From positions 1-43,140 of the IMG/VR virus record IMGVR_UViG_3300027985_001075: 43,140 nt of DNA. One strand, given 5' to 3'. The notes under the pieces were generated by a model. It was given only the letters and a program-made list of their open reading frames with translations. It did not search any database and was not told the origin of the DNA. The stretch comes from a virus. Every line of letters begins with the position of its first letter. The stretch's first letter is position 1. This document shows, in pieces, positions 7,782 to 15,574 of the stretch. A program made the translations under genes and the position numbers.

Positions 7782-8545
7782 TGTTCTTCCTCGTCCCAAA
7801 TCGAAAGTTGCGCCTGATCTGCTTCAAACTGAGATACACTTACATCTGATATGTACCAGCGAAACAGCTCTTGACCAGAATCGAAAGTACATTTTTTTCC
7901 TTCGCCCTTTCTGATTCCGATAACTTTCTGAAACATTCGGGCGAAAGTTGCGGCAAATCGTGGATATTTTTTAAGATGCAGCGACTTTGATTTTCTTGCC
8001 ATCGGGCAAAACAAGCACCCTATTCGCTCCCATCCTTCGTCGTAAAGGCTGCAATGAGGAATATTGTAATCATGCAAGAACTCCCAGACCTCGGCATCTG
8101 TCCAATCTATGATAGGGTGCAGATAATGTTTCGACGAGTCCTGGCCGCAAAACTCGAACAGACCGCGCTTTGCCCTTCTTGCCGATTCTGACCAGCGCAC
8201 TCCGGTGACGACAACTCTTCCGGCGCCTCCACCTTCCTTTAGCAACCGGCAACAGTATCTTGCCCTTCGGCTTGGTGGCCATTTTTCATGTAGCAAGGCT
8301 TGAAAAAAAGTGAGCTGCTTCTTTTCAGGGATCACATCTGGATGATATTTCCTGATAAAGTAAACAAGATCAGGCGGGTCGATGCCAACCACATTGTAAT
8401 GAGCGTCATATTTCACACCGGCCATGTCAGCCAAGGCCTTGATGCAACAGGAATCCTTGCCACCACTGAATGCAAGATAGTAGCCTTCTGGTGGCTCGTA
8501 TTCTTTCAATCTTGCAATGGCCTTCTCGACATACGGTTTACCCAT
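7778..8545 (-). CDS. PAPS-reductase-like PP-loop enzyme
   Basis: 255 residues from ATG 8545, which has GGAGGT six bases upstream and overlaps the previous gene by 8 bp; the frame is open to 8680, but that start lies inside the neighbour. The PP-loop SGGKDS (27-32) binds the adenylate-forming nucleotide. GVRWSES (115-121) and the C-terminal GCLFC pair (177 and 180) are typical of the CysH/DndC-like group in phages. Such enzymes activate sulfate or thiolate nucleic acids. No other Dnd or cysteine-pathway gene is visible, so a classical DNA phosphorothioation system is not supported. The substrate is unknown. Confidence 0.82.
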   Translation of the reverse strand: MGKPYVEKAIARLKEYEPPEGYYLAFSGGKDSCCIKALADMAGVKYDAHYNVVGIDPPDLVYFIRKYHPDVIPEKKQLTFFQALLHEKWPPSRRARYCCRLLKEGGGAGRVVVTGVRWSESARRAKRGLFEFCGQDSSKHYLHPIIDWTDAEVWEFLHDYNIPHCSLYDEGWERIGCLFCPMARKSKSLHLKKYPRFAATFARMFQKVIGIRKGEGKKCTFDSGQELFRWYISDVSVSQFEADQAQLSIWDEEEQ

Positions 8546-8828
8546 TCCACACCTCCGCCACCCGCTCTGCCAACTTCTGTTTAGCAAGAAAGACAATTTC
8601 GCGCCTTGAACCAGCTCTGCAAGGATGGAGCGGGCATTCTTTACACCACCCAAATTTGTGACAGTAGCCTTCATCAGCAAGATACTTCAGCTTGGCCAGT
8701 TCGTCCATCTTCTGCCCATCAGCAGGCTCCCGCACCGTCCAATCCAGCAGCTTCATCGCTTCGTCGACGGCTTCTGGTGCTGTGCCTGACTGGAGCGACA
8801 TCATTGTTATTTCGGTTGTGCTGAACAT
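8538..8828 (-). CDS. CKECPL-motif protein (paralogue 1)
   Basis: 96 residues; GGAGG lies eight bases before ATG 8828. The C-terminal half has CHKFGWCKECPLHPC followed by a charged helix ending VAEVWNG. The same CKECPL core and following helix occur in the gene at 10058, so the two look like paralogues. The four to five Cys/His residues imply metal binding. It overlaps the beta-helix gene by 22 bp and the PP-loop gene by 8 bp. Confidence 0.65.
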   Translation of the reverse strand: MFSTTEITMMSLQSGTAPEAVDEAMKLLDWTVREPADGQKMDELAKLKYLADEGYCHKFGWCKECPLHPCRAGSRREIVFLAKQKLAERVAEVWNG

Positions 8829-9403
8829 TGTTTTGCCTCCGGTTTCTCATCGCTCGCTTCCACATCGCCCTTGCGGTCGTCGACGATCTGCTTCAGTATG
8901 GGTTTCCACCTTTGCCACCAGACCAATGCTTTCTTTCCGTCCATTTCCAAAATATTGCGCTCTGAAAACTCAAGCCAATTCTCAATGGTGTGATTCTGGC
9001 AACCTATCCGGATATGACGATCTGATATGGTGACATGGTATAGCTCCGTTTCGATGGATACTGTATTTATAGTCGCCTCGCCGTTGTAGACCCTGCTGTT
9101 GTTGACTTGGCTGTTGTAGACCGTGCTGTTGTTGCAGACCCTGCTGTTGTTGACTTGGCTGTTGTAGACCGTGCTGTTGTTGTAGACCTGGCTGTTGTTG
9201 CAGACCTGGCTGTTGTTATCAACCCAGCTGTTGTCGCCATCCCCGAACCCAAGATTGTCTTCGGACTCGATATACCCTCCAAGGTCGCCCTTCTTGACGC
9301 TGAACCCACGGCAAATAAAACCACGGAGAGCACGAATGCGCTTCAGTGTGCAGCCGAAAACATCTATAGTGTCATTTTCAAGCAGTTCATATTTTGTGTT
9401 CAT
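8807..9403 (-). CDS. repeat protein with parallel beta-helix-like NS(Q/T/R)V repeats
   Basis: 198 residues. The N-terminus (KYELLENDTIDVFGCTLKRI) and KKGDLGGYIE motif match a family of phage and gut-bacterial repeat proteins. From about residue 58 to 110 short units N-S-x-V-x-N recur roughly every 5-8 residues, with Asn, Ser and Val in register, as in a solenoid. A helical acidic/basic tail follows. Part of the repeat is an exact tandem DNA duplication (9087-9182). Start ATG overlaps the previous stop as ATGA and has GAGGGG upstream. Function unknown; solenoids of this sort usually bind other macromolecules. Confidence 0.7.
   Translation of the reverse strand: MNTKYELLENDTIDVFGCTLKRIRALRGFICRGFSVKKGDLGGYIESEDNLGFGDGDNSWVDNNSQVCNNSQVYNNSTVYNSQVNNSRVCNNSTVYNSQVNNSRVYNGEATINTVSIETELYHVTISDRHIRIGCQNHTIENWLEFSERNILEMDGKKALVWWQRWKPILKQIVDDRKGDVEASDEKPEAKQCSAQPK
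9087..9182. repeat. 48-bp tandem duplication inside the repeat protein gene
   Basis: 9087-9134 and 9135-9182 are the same except for the first base (T or C). The unit is a multiple of three and adds 16 residues, so the frame is kept. Flanking sequence (9183-9230) carries partial GCTGTTGTTG units. Confidence 0.93.
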
Positions 9404-9744
9404 ATTTTCCCCTCCCTCAACTTCCTATTCTCCCGAATCAGCCCCATCACAGGGCAGGTTCCAGCTCCCCGCAAATGCCTGGGGATATTGAGCCCGCAGA
9501 CCCAACACTCAGTGGTTGAGTATTTAGGCGCCTTCCGTTTCCACGGGCATATTTCGGGATCGGCAGCGTCAAGGCTTGGCGGCGTCTCAACTTCATTCCG
9601 CAGTGCCTCCACTGCCTCATGCCGGGTCGCATAGTCTCCGTGGAAGTCTCCGAACATTCCGTCTGTGCCTATGGCGTAATGACCACGGCTGATCTTGCAG
9701 ATATGGCCGATATCCTTCTTGATTGCGATTGCGCTTATGAGCAT
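9400..9744 (-). CDS. hypothetical Cys-rich protein
   Basis: 114 residues. The N-terminal HICKISRGHYAIGTDGMFGD segment suggests a small beta domain; TRHEAVEALRNEV is a helix. The C-terminal half holds ICPW, CWVCG and TCPVMG, again zinc-like. It starts at a TGATG overlap with the previous gene and ends in an ATGA overlap. No family assigned. Confidence 0.65.
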   Translation of the reverse strand: MLISAIAIKKDIGHICKISRGHYAIGTDGMFGDFHGDYATRHEAVEALRNEVETPPSLDAADPEICPWKRKAPKYSTTECWVCGLNIPRHLRGAGTCPVMGLIRENRKLREGKI

Positions 9745-10061
9745 CAGTGATCCTCCTCAAATTTAGTGAACCTGGCAAGAAGCTGTTTGGCCGCTACTGG
9801 TATGTCAGTAACTTCTTCTTCTTCGAATTCGCGGCGAATCCAGTGTGAAAATACCTCATAATCAAGACCTTCCTGATGAGGGTCCATATTCAGATAATGG
9901 CAGAGGTAGGTACAATGAAAATGAGCTTTGACAGAATAGGCAGAACCGCCTTCTTCGTAAACCTCTCTCTGGTATTTTTCGCCTTTCTGTATCACCCCAT
10001 TGCACATAAAGCACTGATGTTCTTTCCTTGCGATAGGTTCGCTGGATTCAATATGGTTCAT
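9744..10061 (-). CDS. small zinc-finger-like protein (CxxC...HxHC)
   Basis: 105 residues from ATG 10061, which has GGAGGGAAG upstream and overlaps the previous stop as ATGA; the frame is open to 10163, but only over the neighbouring gene. KEHQCFMCNGVIQKGEKY followed by HFHCTYLC forms a treble-clef or PARP-like finger pattern seen in many small phage proteins. An acidic stretch (FEEEEVTD) and a helix end the chain. A nucleic-acid-associated role is possible but unproven. Confidence 0.68.
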   Translation of the reverse strand: MNHIESSEPIARKEHQCFMCNGVIQKGEKYQREVYEEGGSAYSVKAHFHCTYLCHYLNMDPHQEGLDYEVFSHWIRREFEEEEVTDIPVAAKQLLARFTKFEEDH

Positions 10062-10369
10062 CTTCCCTCCATCTTCTCCAACTCCGCAAGCCTCCGCTTC
10101 GCCCTCTCGAACCCCTCTGAGTCGCCATGGGTCGAGGCCCTGGTGATGTCGGAGTATAACCATGTGCGAACGAGGGAGAGTAGCTGTGTTTCTGTAGGTT
10201 CGGCGATTGCACTGTCAAGGAGCTGTTTGGCGCTGTTCAAAATTTCTTCAGAGTTTCGGCAAGATTCCAAATACAAAGGACATTCTTTGCACGAAAGAAG
10301 AGGCACTTTCCCGCAATTTCCTTCAAACTCTATGATTCCTTGCAAAGTCGGTATAAGGTTATAACTCAT
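10058..10369 (-). CDS. CKECPL-motif protein (paralogue 2)
   Basis: 103 residues from ATG 10369, overlapping the previous stop as ATGA, with GGAGGG upstream. NCGKVPLLSCKECPLYLESC then a helix EEILNSAKQLLDSAI parallels the gene at 8538. The C-terminal half (THGDSEGFERAKRRLAELEK) is a charged helix. Unknown function; the two copies are separated by three genes. Confidence 0.65.
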   Translation of the reverse strand: MSYNLIPTLQGIIEFEGNCGKVPLLSCKECPLYLESCRNSEEILNSAKQLLDSAIAEPTETQLLSLVRTWLYSDITRASTHGDSEGFERAKRRLAELEKMEGR

Positions 10370-10842
10370 CTTCCCTCCGGCCTCCTTCCCATTACTTTCT
10401 CCCACTCCTTGAAGCAGACCTGCTGATACAGCTCCCTACTCACATCAACCCGTCGCCCCGGGTCGCCGTCAACCTTCAGGTCGATGTCGGGGTGTTGTCC
10501 ACACCCGCAGGGGCAGAACTGGTTAGAGTTGATGGGGCGGTGGACGATAGGAGACTCTATGTAATATTCGGACGCCGTGCATTCGCTGTCCTTGGAAAGC
10601 TGCTCACAGAGAGAAATGTACTTATACAGCGCTGTGTGTCTCCCGTTAGCCCAATATTCGAGACCTGACAAGATCAAATCGACTCCCCTCACTCGACATT
10701 CCGAATAGATAGCGCACAGTGCCAATACGTCAAGAAACTGTGCCTCGTCGATCAGCACAGCTCCAGGTATCTGATCTGCCAGTTTCCGGGCCAGGGTCGT
10801 CTTGCCGCAACGACCGCAACCGATGATGAAGTGTATTTTCAT
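10366..10842 (-). CDS. compact P-loop protein with thymidine-kinase-like DEAQF motif
   Basis: 158 residues. Walker A GCGRCGKT (8-15) is followed only 17 residues later by LIDEAQFL (30-37), the lid/Walker B signature of thymidine kinases. A LILSGLEYW strand and a Cys-rich turn CPCGCG (110-115) come next. In real thymidine kinases the P-loop and DEAQF are several strands apart and two clear CxxC pairs form a zinc site; here much of that is missing. It may be a shortened nucleotide kinase or another P-loop regulator. ATG follows AGGAGG by seven bases and abuts the primase-helicase stop. Confidence 0.6.
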   Translation of the reverse strand: MKIHFIIGCGRCGKTTLARKLADQIPGAVLIDEAQFLDVLALCAIYSECRVRGVDLILSGLEYWANGRHTALYKYISLCEQLSKDSECTASEYYIESPIVHRPINSNQFCPCGCGQHPDIDLKVDGDPGRRVDVSRELYQQVCFKEWEKVMGRRPEGR

Positions 10843-12660
10843 TCATATCCTCCTTAGTCCATTCATGTGCTTCTGGCCTTTGATCTGTTCGATCTGACCG
10901 TCCGACAGTAACTGGTTAATGATGTCACGGACCATGCCTGAAGGAATCTCCGCACCGTCCGTGTCAACGATCTTGACTTTGCCTATATACCTAGGGGCCT
11001 GGGGAGACAAGGACAGTGGAGCACCAATCGCCCAGGCACTGTCTATCTCTTCCAGAATCCTCGATGCGTTGCCTTCGAAGATCTCCGCTTCGGTGACTAG
11101 GTCGAAAACGCCAGCATTGTATTTCAGGCTGATGGTCTCACCGGCCTTGGCATAGTTCGACTTTTCTCTGGATAGAGCTCTGAAGTCGTCTCTCTTTTTA
11201 GGCGTGTGCCAATCCAGAAAGAGACGGTTCCTGAAAGAATTGTTCCAGGCCGTTGATCCTGAATAGGTGGAGCCCTCCTGTTTGGGCGGGTGGGCTATGA
11301 CTACCAGGGTACACTCGTGCTTCGCCGCCAACCCCACCAGATAATGCTTCACGAACTGATTTACAATAGGTCTTGAGTTCTCATTGGCCGCAAGAATGTC
11401 AGCCGCTGTGTCAAGCATGAGAAGTTTCGGCCCTTCGATCCTCCCCAACTGCTTGTCCAGGATATCGAAGAACTCGCCTTTCAGCAGTCTGTTATCTGAC
11501 TCATAACACATCACCGCCGATTCGCCTGTCCTGCTGATCACATGAAATGGAATCTCTTCCGGCGTGAAAGCATATCCCGAGTTCCGACAAATAGACTGGA
11601 TCCTCCGGGATATCTCATCGTCTGAATCTTCGCACATCACCATGCATACAGCCATCTGAGTGGTGGGGACGCCGAGGAAGTCTATGCCGGCAGCGACACT
11701 GACTCCCAACTGAAGACCGAGCATGGATTTTCCAGTACCGCCGTCTCCTGTGAAAAGAGTGGGTGCCGAGTAACCCGCAGGAATCCAGTTCTCAACCACC
11801 CACTCCACTGGCGGGGCGATATGCTGTCTGTACCAGGAGAAGGGCTTCCATAATGTGTCGGTGTCCGGCAAAACCTTGAACACCTCACGGCAGAGTTGTT
11901 CTCTGTGCTCGTCAGTGTCCACTCCGGCTCTGCCCTTGGCGTAAACATACGCCTTCTTAACCTGATGTTCAATCGTCTCGTCCCAACTGTCGAGGCCTTC
12001 TATGTGCAGACCCTCCTCTATGAGAATGGTCGCCATGTCCTCTGAGATGCCCATGTCTCGGAGCCTGTAGGCTACCTTTAGAATGGTCGACCCTCTGGTG
12101 CCGGATTCAACCCTAGGATGGTTCCCGAGGAATTTCCGAGCCCTGTAGACATTATGCGGGAGATCGTATTCACAAAGGGGGGTGTCTGCCAGTGGGTCTC
12201 TTTCGTGGACCTCTCCGGCAAGAGTAGTCATCCAACTGGGTGTGTCGACCACATCTGCCTGTTTCAGGACCGTGTAGGGTTTTCCGTCAATAACGCTGCC
12301 AGCCATCAGGACATAACCGCCATCTGACTTTATATCTATGCCAGGCATCACGCCTATTCTTGACGAGGTTACGCCCTTGAAATAGTAGTGGAGGCCACCA
12401 GAATAAGATGATATAATTAATGTGTCTGGGATATCATGTTCCATTTCGATATCCAGAAGTGAGGCCTTACCTGGTTTTCCGTTGTGGCAATCGACATCCA
12501 GGACACTGAGACCTGATTTCCCACAATCAATGGCCCAGTTGCATCCCGGAAAGTCCTGGGCCCATCTGGCTATAATGTCAGGGTCGTTGGAAGACAGTCG
12601 CCGCCACTCAAAGCCTTTCATAGGGAACTTCGAGCCCGGTTTCAGTGGGAAAACATACAT
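10843..12660 (-). CDS. PrimPol primase fused to RecA-like replicative helicase
   Basis: 605 residues. The N-terminal part is an archaeo-eukaryotic-type primase-polymerase: VLDVD (53-57) supplies the metal-binding aspartates, SGGLHYYF (87-94) and GIDIKSDGGYV (107-117) are the other family motifs. After a helical linker the C-terminal half is a RepA/DnaB-like ATPase with Walker A GDGGTGKS (305-312), Walker B LLMLDTAAD (413-421) and a VVIAHPP sensor segment. It would prime and unwind at the phage replication fork. Strong AGGAGG upstream; a GGCACCC hairpin sits directly before that site. Confidence 0.9.
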   Translation of the reverse strand: MYVFPLKPGSKFPMKGFEWRRLSSNDPDIIARWAQDFPGCNWAIDCGKSGLSVLDVDCHNGKPGKASLLDIEMEHDIPDTLIISSYSGGLHYYFKGVTSSRIGVMPGIDIKSDGGYVLMAGSVIDGKPYTVLKQADVVDTPSWMTTLAGEVHERDPLADTPLCEYDLPHNVYRARKFLGNHPRVESGTRGSTILKVAYRLRDMGISEDMATILIEEGLHIEGLDSWDETIEHQVKKAYVYAKGRAGVDTDEHREQLCREVFKVLPDTDTLWKPFSWYRQHIAPPVEWVVENWIPAGYSAPTLFTGDGGTGKSMLGLQLGVSVAAGIDFLGVPTTQMAVCMVMCEDSDDEISRRIQSICRNSGYAFTPEEIPFHVISRTGESAVMCYESDNRLLKGEFFDILDKQLGRIEGPKLLMLDTAADILAANENSRPIVNQFVKHYLVGLAAKHECTLVVIAHPPKQEGSTYSGSTAWNNSFRNRLFLDWHTPKKRDDFRALSREKSNYAKAGETISLKYNAGVFDLVTEAEIFEGNASRILEEIDSAWAIGAPLSLSPQAPRYIGKVKIVDTDGAEIPSGMVRDIINQLLSDGQIEQIKGQKHMNGLRRI

Positions 12661-12673
12661 CGCTCTACCTCCT

Positions 12674-12699
12674 GGGCACCCTTCGGGGTGCCTCTTTTT
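12674..12699 (+). terminator. TTCG-loop hairpin before the primase-helicase ribosome site
   Basis: On the plus strand GGCACCC-TTCG-GGGTGCC followed by TCTTTTT is a complete rho-independent terminator, so it would stop antisense transcripts. In the minus-strand messenger the same hairpin (CGAA loop) ends two bases before the AGGAGG of the primase-helicase gene and could affect its translation or be a processing site. Confidence 0.7.
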
Positions 12700-12751
12700 A
12701 TGGTCAATAGAATCTTTTCATCCACAGGAATCCGAGACTCCATTCACGATC

Positions 12752-12768
12752 TGTTCCGATTTGGAACA
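12752..12768. promoter_or_regulatory. operator-like inverted repeat TGTTCC-N5-GGAACA
   Basis: A perfect 6-bp inverted repeat with 5-bp spacer in the 141-bp gap before the primase-helicase gene. Its size fits a dimeric repressor site. The Cro-like protein encoded at 13326 is the only DNA-binding regulator seen, so it is an obvious candidate ligand; that link is inference. I see no convincing promoter beside it. Confidence 0.45.
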
Positions 12769-12801
12769 ACCCCGTAGTCTGACCTTTTTCCCACTTCAGT
12801 T

Positions 12802-13329
12802 TCAGTTTATCTGTGGAGACTCCGACCCGGAAGCCATCTCCGAGTCGGCCTTCGGAGGGAGGGCGACAAGGTCCTGAGCCGTCTTAGAGACCGTCATGAT
12901 GCCCGCACCCTGGAGAGCGGAGACAACGCCCTCGACCACCCCACCGATGACGCCTTCATTGCCGTATTTGGCCTTGATGATGTCGGGGGCCTTCTGTATA
13001 AGCTGATAGACAGCAGATACGATCACGGCTTTACAGTCCAGGGCCGTTTCAAGATACTCTTCTTTAGTTATCTTCCCATCGGCGTAGGCCTGTTTGAGAT
13101 CCTTGAGCGTAGTCCCGAAAAGTTCAAGGGCTTTGGAGCCGATGAACTCTTTCAGGTACATTTCCCAATAATGGGATGTCTTGGCTTCAGCGGATTCCAG
13201 TTCAGCAGCCAGTTTGGCTGAAAGTTTGGCGAAGTAGATTTTGCCCAGATAAGCTACGGCGAGGACGACAAAGCCGAGTATAGACTGTCCGATTGAAGAC
13301 CCGATAAATGCGATAACTGTTTCTTTCAT
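12802..13329 (-). CDS. membrane-anchored protein, holin-like candidate
   Basis: 175 residues. One N-terminal membrane segment (SILGFVVLAVAYLGKIYF, about residues 16-33) precedes a long helical, charged region and a Gly/Val stretch (VIGGVVEGVVSALQG). The layout of one membrane helix followed by an amphipathic body resembles LLH-type phage holins, though the length is above their usual range. It starts in an ATGA overlap with the regulator gene. Holin is a possibility only; a membrane replication-tether would look the same. Confidence 0.6.
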   Translation of the reverse strand: MKETVIAFIGSSIGQSILGFVVLAVAYLGKIYFAKLSAKLAAELESAEAKTSHYWEMYLKEFIGSKALELFGTTLKDLKQAYADGKITKEEYLETALDCKAVIVSAVYQLIQKAPDIIKAKYGNEGVIGGVVEGVVSALQGAGIMTVSKTAQDLVALPPKADSEMASGSESPQIN

Positions 13330-13550
13330 TTCGATTCCTTTCGTATGTCCATCCAGAATGGTGCTGTGAGATGACCAAGACCCATCTGGGCCGAAGCCTC
13401 CGCAAGTCTTTTTGCTGTGTCCCAGGAGGGTCTCCTGCGGCCACTGATGAAATCATTCAACCGGCGATTGCTTATTCCCGCCTTCTTCGCCAGTTCTGTC
13501 TGCTGTCCGTAAAATAGTTTTACCCGTCCCACATCCTTTACTCCTTTCAT
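13326..13550 (-). CDS. Cro/XRE-like helix-turn-helix regulator
   Basis: 74 residues from ATG 13550 (MKGVKDVGRVKLFYGQQTEL), overlapping the DNA polymerase stop as ATGA; the longer frame to 13607 lies inside that gene. GQQTELAKKAGISNRRLNDF is a clear helix-turn-helix, with basic SGRRRPSWDTAKRLAEA after it, the pattern of Cro-type repressors. It is the only transcription regulator recognised in the genome. Likely targets are the TGTTCC-N5-GGAACA repeat or the TGAGAGGT iterons, neither of which is shown. Confidence 0.82.
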   Translation of the reverse strand: MKGVKDVGRVKLFYGQQTELAKKAGISNRRLNDFISGRRRPSWDTAKRLAEASAQMGLGHLTAPFWMDIRKESK

Positions 13551-15526
13551 TTTCTGTATCTCTCCCCGACCCACCCTTCGGCTTCGAGGGGAAGTCCCTC
13601 GGCCCACTCAGGCAATTCGCACAACAACATCTCGTACTCTTCAAGATTTCCGAAACCCTTCTCGACCTCAGAAGCCGCCTCGTCATGAACATGAATAACT
13701 ATCTCGTACCCATGCGCCTCCACATTGAGCATACCGTTGACGAGCAGATCCCTGGCCACGGCCTGGGTGATGTTCTCTGTTAGGAGGCCTCCGTAAAGCT
13801 TCTTCTCAGCCCACTTCCGGGTCTTGGAGTCTACCCCCCAAAAGAGTATATCACCGTCTTCAATGCGTGGCGAGAAATAATATAATCTTCGGCCTGACGG
13901 CAATCGGCAGATCAGGAACTCGTTATGGACCACAAAAGAGACTAGCCTGTATTTCGTTATACATCCTGGGTTATTGATGGCCTCCCGGACACATCGCTCT
14001 ATCTCTTTCCAGAATTTCACGATCATGGGATGGGCCTTACGGAATCCGTCCCGTATCATAAAAGCCTTTTCTTCGGGCATTGACGGAGCGAATTTCCATA
14101 CCGCTTTCACACCGCCTTGGTACCCACAGGCCAGAATGCCTGTCTTCCCATCGGCCCTCATGGCGGTATATTTCTTATCTCCAGCCTTGTGTCCCTGCTC
14201 AATGGTTTCATAAGGCACATTGTAGATCATGGAAGCGAGGCGGATATAAGAAGATTTGCCGTTTCGGTAGTCCTGGAGGACCTGCTCTTCTCCGGCCAAC
14301 CAAGCAAGGACTCTGGACTCAATGGCCGAATAGTCCGCACAGATCAACTCCTTCCCCTCATCGGCCTTGATCAGATGCCGAAGAAGTGAAGAGACCGCAA
14401 AGTGGATACTGCCGTAAAGCATTTCTATCCAATCCAGGTCTCCCGTCATGATATCCTTCAGTATCTTATCCGGGTGGGGGATAAGTCCTCTGGACGGAAA
14501 GTTCTGAGGCTGTATCGCCTTCCCTGACCATCGGCCAGTACCAGCACCATGGAACATGGTCGTTGACCTGCATCTGCCGTCGGTCTGGACTCGTCCCGCC
14601 ATTGCGTTCAGCTTTCTCACTGAAGCCTTGGCGAGACCCTGGCGAAGCGTCAGAGCCTGTCTCACAATATCAGGAAGCTCCTCTTCCAAGGTAGCCTCCA
14701 CGGTGTCGGCAGTCAGATCGGGAATCGGGACTCCCTGCTCCAAGAGCCATTGGAGAAAGAAGGCTCCCTGTTTCGGGGAGTCGATGCCTGTAAGCTTTTT
14801 GAAATGCCTAAGTGACCGGATCTCTGAAGCCTCTATCAGTTTGATAATCTCTCTGATGGACGCCACATCGACCCCTATACCCCTCATGTTAATCCTCTGG
14901 TCCAACTCCCAGACCTTCTGCTCATAGACGGATAGGTCAGGCAGAGCCGAGGACAGGGCCCTCTCCGCTCTGACATCCTGTCTGCAATATGCGAACAGCT
15001 TTCTCAGAGAATCAGCATCCTCGACCCATTCATAATGGGCGGGGACCACACCGAAGAGAGTCCTTGTTTCAGGAACCCATTTCTTGGGCTTGGCCATTTT
15101 CTTCATCAGCCGGGCCCCCGCGGAATCTTTCTGCTGGTCAATGCTCATTACCTGGCACGCCTGTTCCAGAGAGCGAGGGATGTTGACCACAGCGGCCTTT
15201 GCGGCTGAACATCTGCACTGTTCAATTTGGAGGTCTGGATAACCAAATCGCAGGTGCATGATGTGATGCCAGACGGCCCTCTCGAACTCCATGTTATGGG
15301 CTTCGACAAGACCGCCTGTAGTAATGTGGTGTATCTGAGGCGTGATGTCGTCGCAGGAATCTCCCGATAACTCTTCAAACTTTGAAGGACACCACAGCTT
15401 TGGCTCTTCGTTCTCCCCGGCCCAGGACAAACAAATTATTTCTGTCGTTGGGTCTTCTGCATACTTCCAGGGCCCGGCGGTTTTAAGGTCTGCCGCCGAT
15501 CTGGTTTCAAAGTCCATTGTGATCAT
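13547..15526 (-). CDS. family A DNA polymerase
   Basis: 659 residues from ATG 15526, five bases after AGGTGG; an upstream GTG (15535) is less likely. The 3'-5' exonuclease domain starts at once with MDFETRS and continues with NMEFE and YCRQDV. The polymerase domain carries motif A DYSAIESR (398-405), motif B with GKTGILACGYQGG (about 460-472) and motif C HVHDE (612-616). No 5'-3' exonuclease domain. It is the replicative polymerase of the phage. A rho-independent terminator lies just before its ribosome-binding site. Confidence 0.95.
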   Translation of the reverse strand: MITMDFETRSAADLKTAGPWKYAEDPTTEIICLSWAGENEEPKLWCPSKFEELSGDSCDDITPQIHHITTGGLVEAHNMEFERAVWHHIMHLRFGYPDLQIEQCRCSAAKAAVVNIPRSLEQACQVMSIDQQKDSAGARLMKKMAKPKKWVPETRTLFGVVPAHYEWVEDADSLRKLFAYCRQDVRAERALSSALPDLSVYEQKVWELDQRINMRGIGVDVASIREIIKLIEASEIRSLRHFKKLTGIDSPKQGAFFLQWLLEQGVPIPDLTADTVEATLEEELPDIVRQALTLRQGLAKASVRKLNAMAGRVQTDGRCRSTTMFHGAGTGRWSGKAIQPQNFPSRGLIPHPDKILKDIMTGDLDWIEMLYGSIHFAVSSLLRHLIKADEGKELICADYSAIESRVLAWLAGEEQVLQDYRNGKSSYIRLASMIYNVPYETIEQGHKAGDKKYTAMRADGKTGILACGYQGGVKAVWKFAPSMPEEKAFMIRDGFRKAHPMIVKFWKEIERCVREAINNPGCITKYRLVSFVVHNEFLICRLPSGRRLYYFSPRIEDGDILFWGVDSKTRKWAEKKLYGGLLTENITQAVARDLLVNGMLNVEAHGYEIVIHVHDEAASEVEKGFGNLEEYEMLLCELPEWAEGLPLEAEGWVGERYRK

Positions 15527-15537
15527 AGTTACCACCT

Positions 15538-15567
15538 AAAAAGAGGAGCAGGGGCCGAAGCCCCCGC
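15538..15567 (-). terminator. rho-independent terminator upstream of DNA polymerase
   Basis: On the minus strand GCGGGGGC-TTCG-GCCCCTGC forms an 8-bp stem with the very stable TTCG loop; TCCTCTTTTT follows. It lies between the ssDNA-binding protein gene and the AGGTGG of the polymerase gene, so it may lower polymerase expression relative to the genes before it. Confidence 0.85.
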
Positions 15568-15574
15568 AATGATG

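Noticed and set aside
7778-8545. DNA phosphorothioation (Dnd) system
   Set aside because: Only a DndC-like PP-loop protein is present; no DndA, DndD or DndE partner is found.
9107-9634. Plus-strand frame rich in VVD/AVV repeats
   Set aside because: It is the opposite-strand reading of the tandem repeat in the minus-strand solenoid gene.
12640-12750. Short minus-strand leader frame (ATG GAG TCT CGG...) overlapping the PrimPol start
   Set aside because: About 32 codons, no ribosome-binding site, overlaps the hairpin and the primase start; no coding signal.
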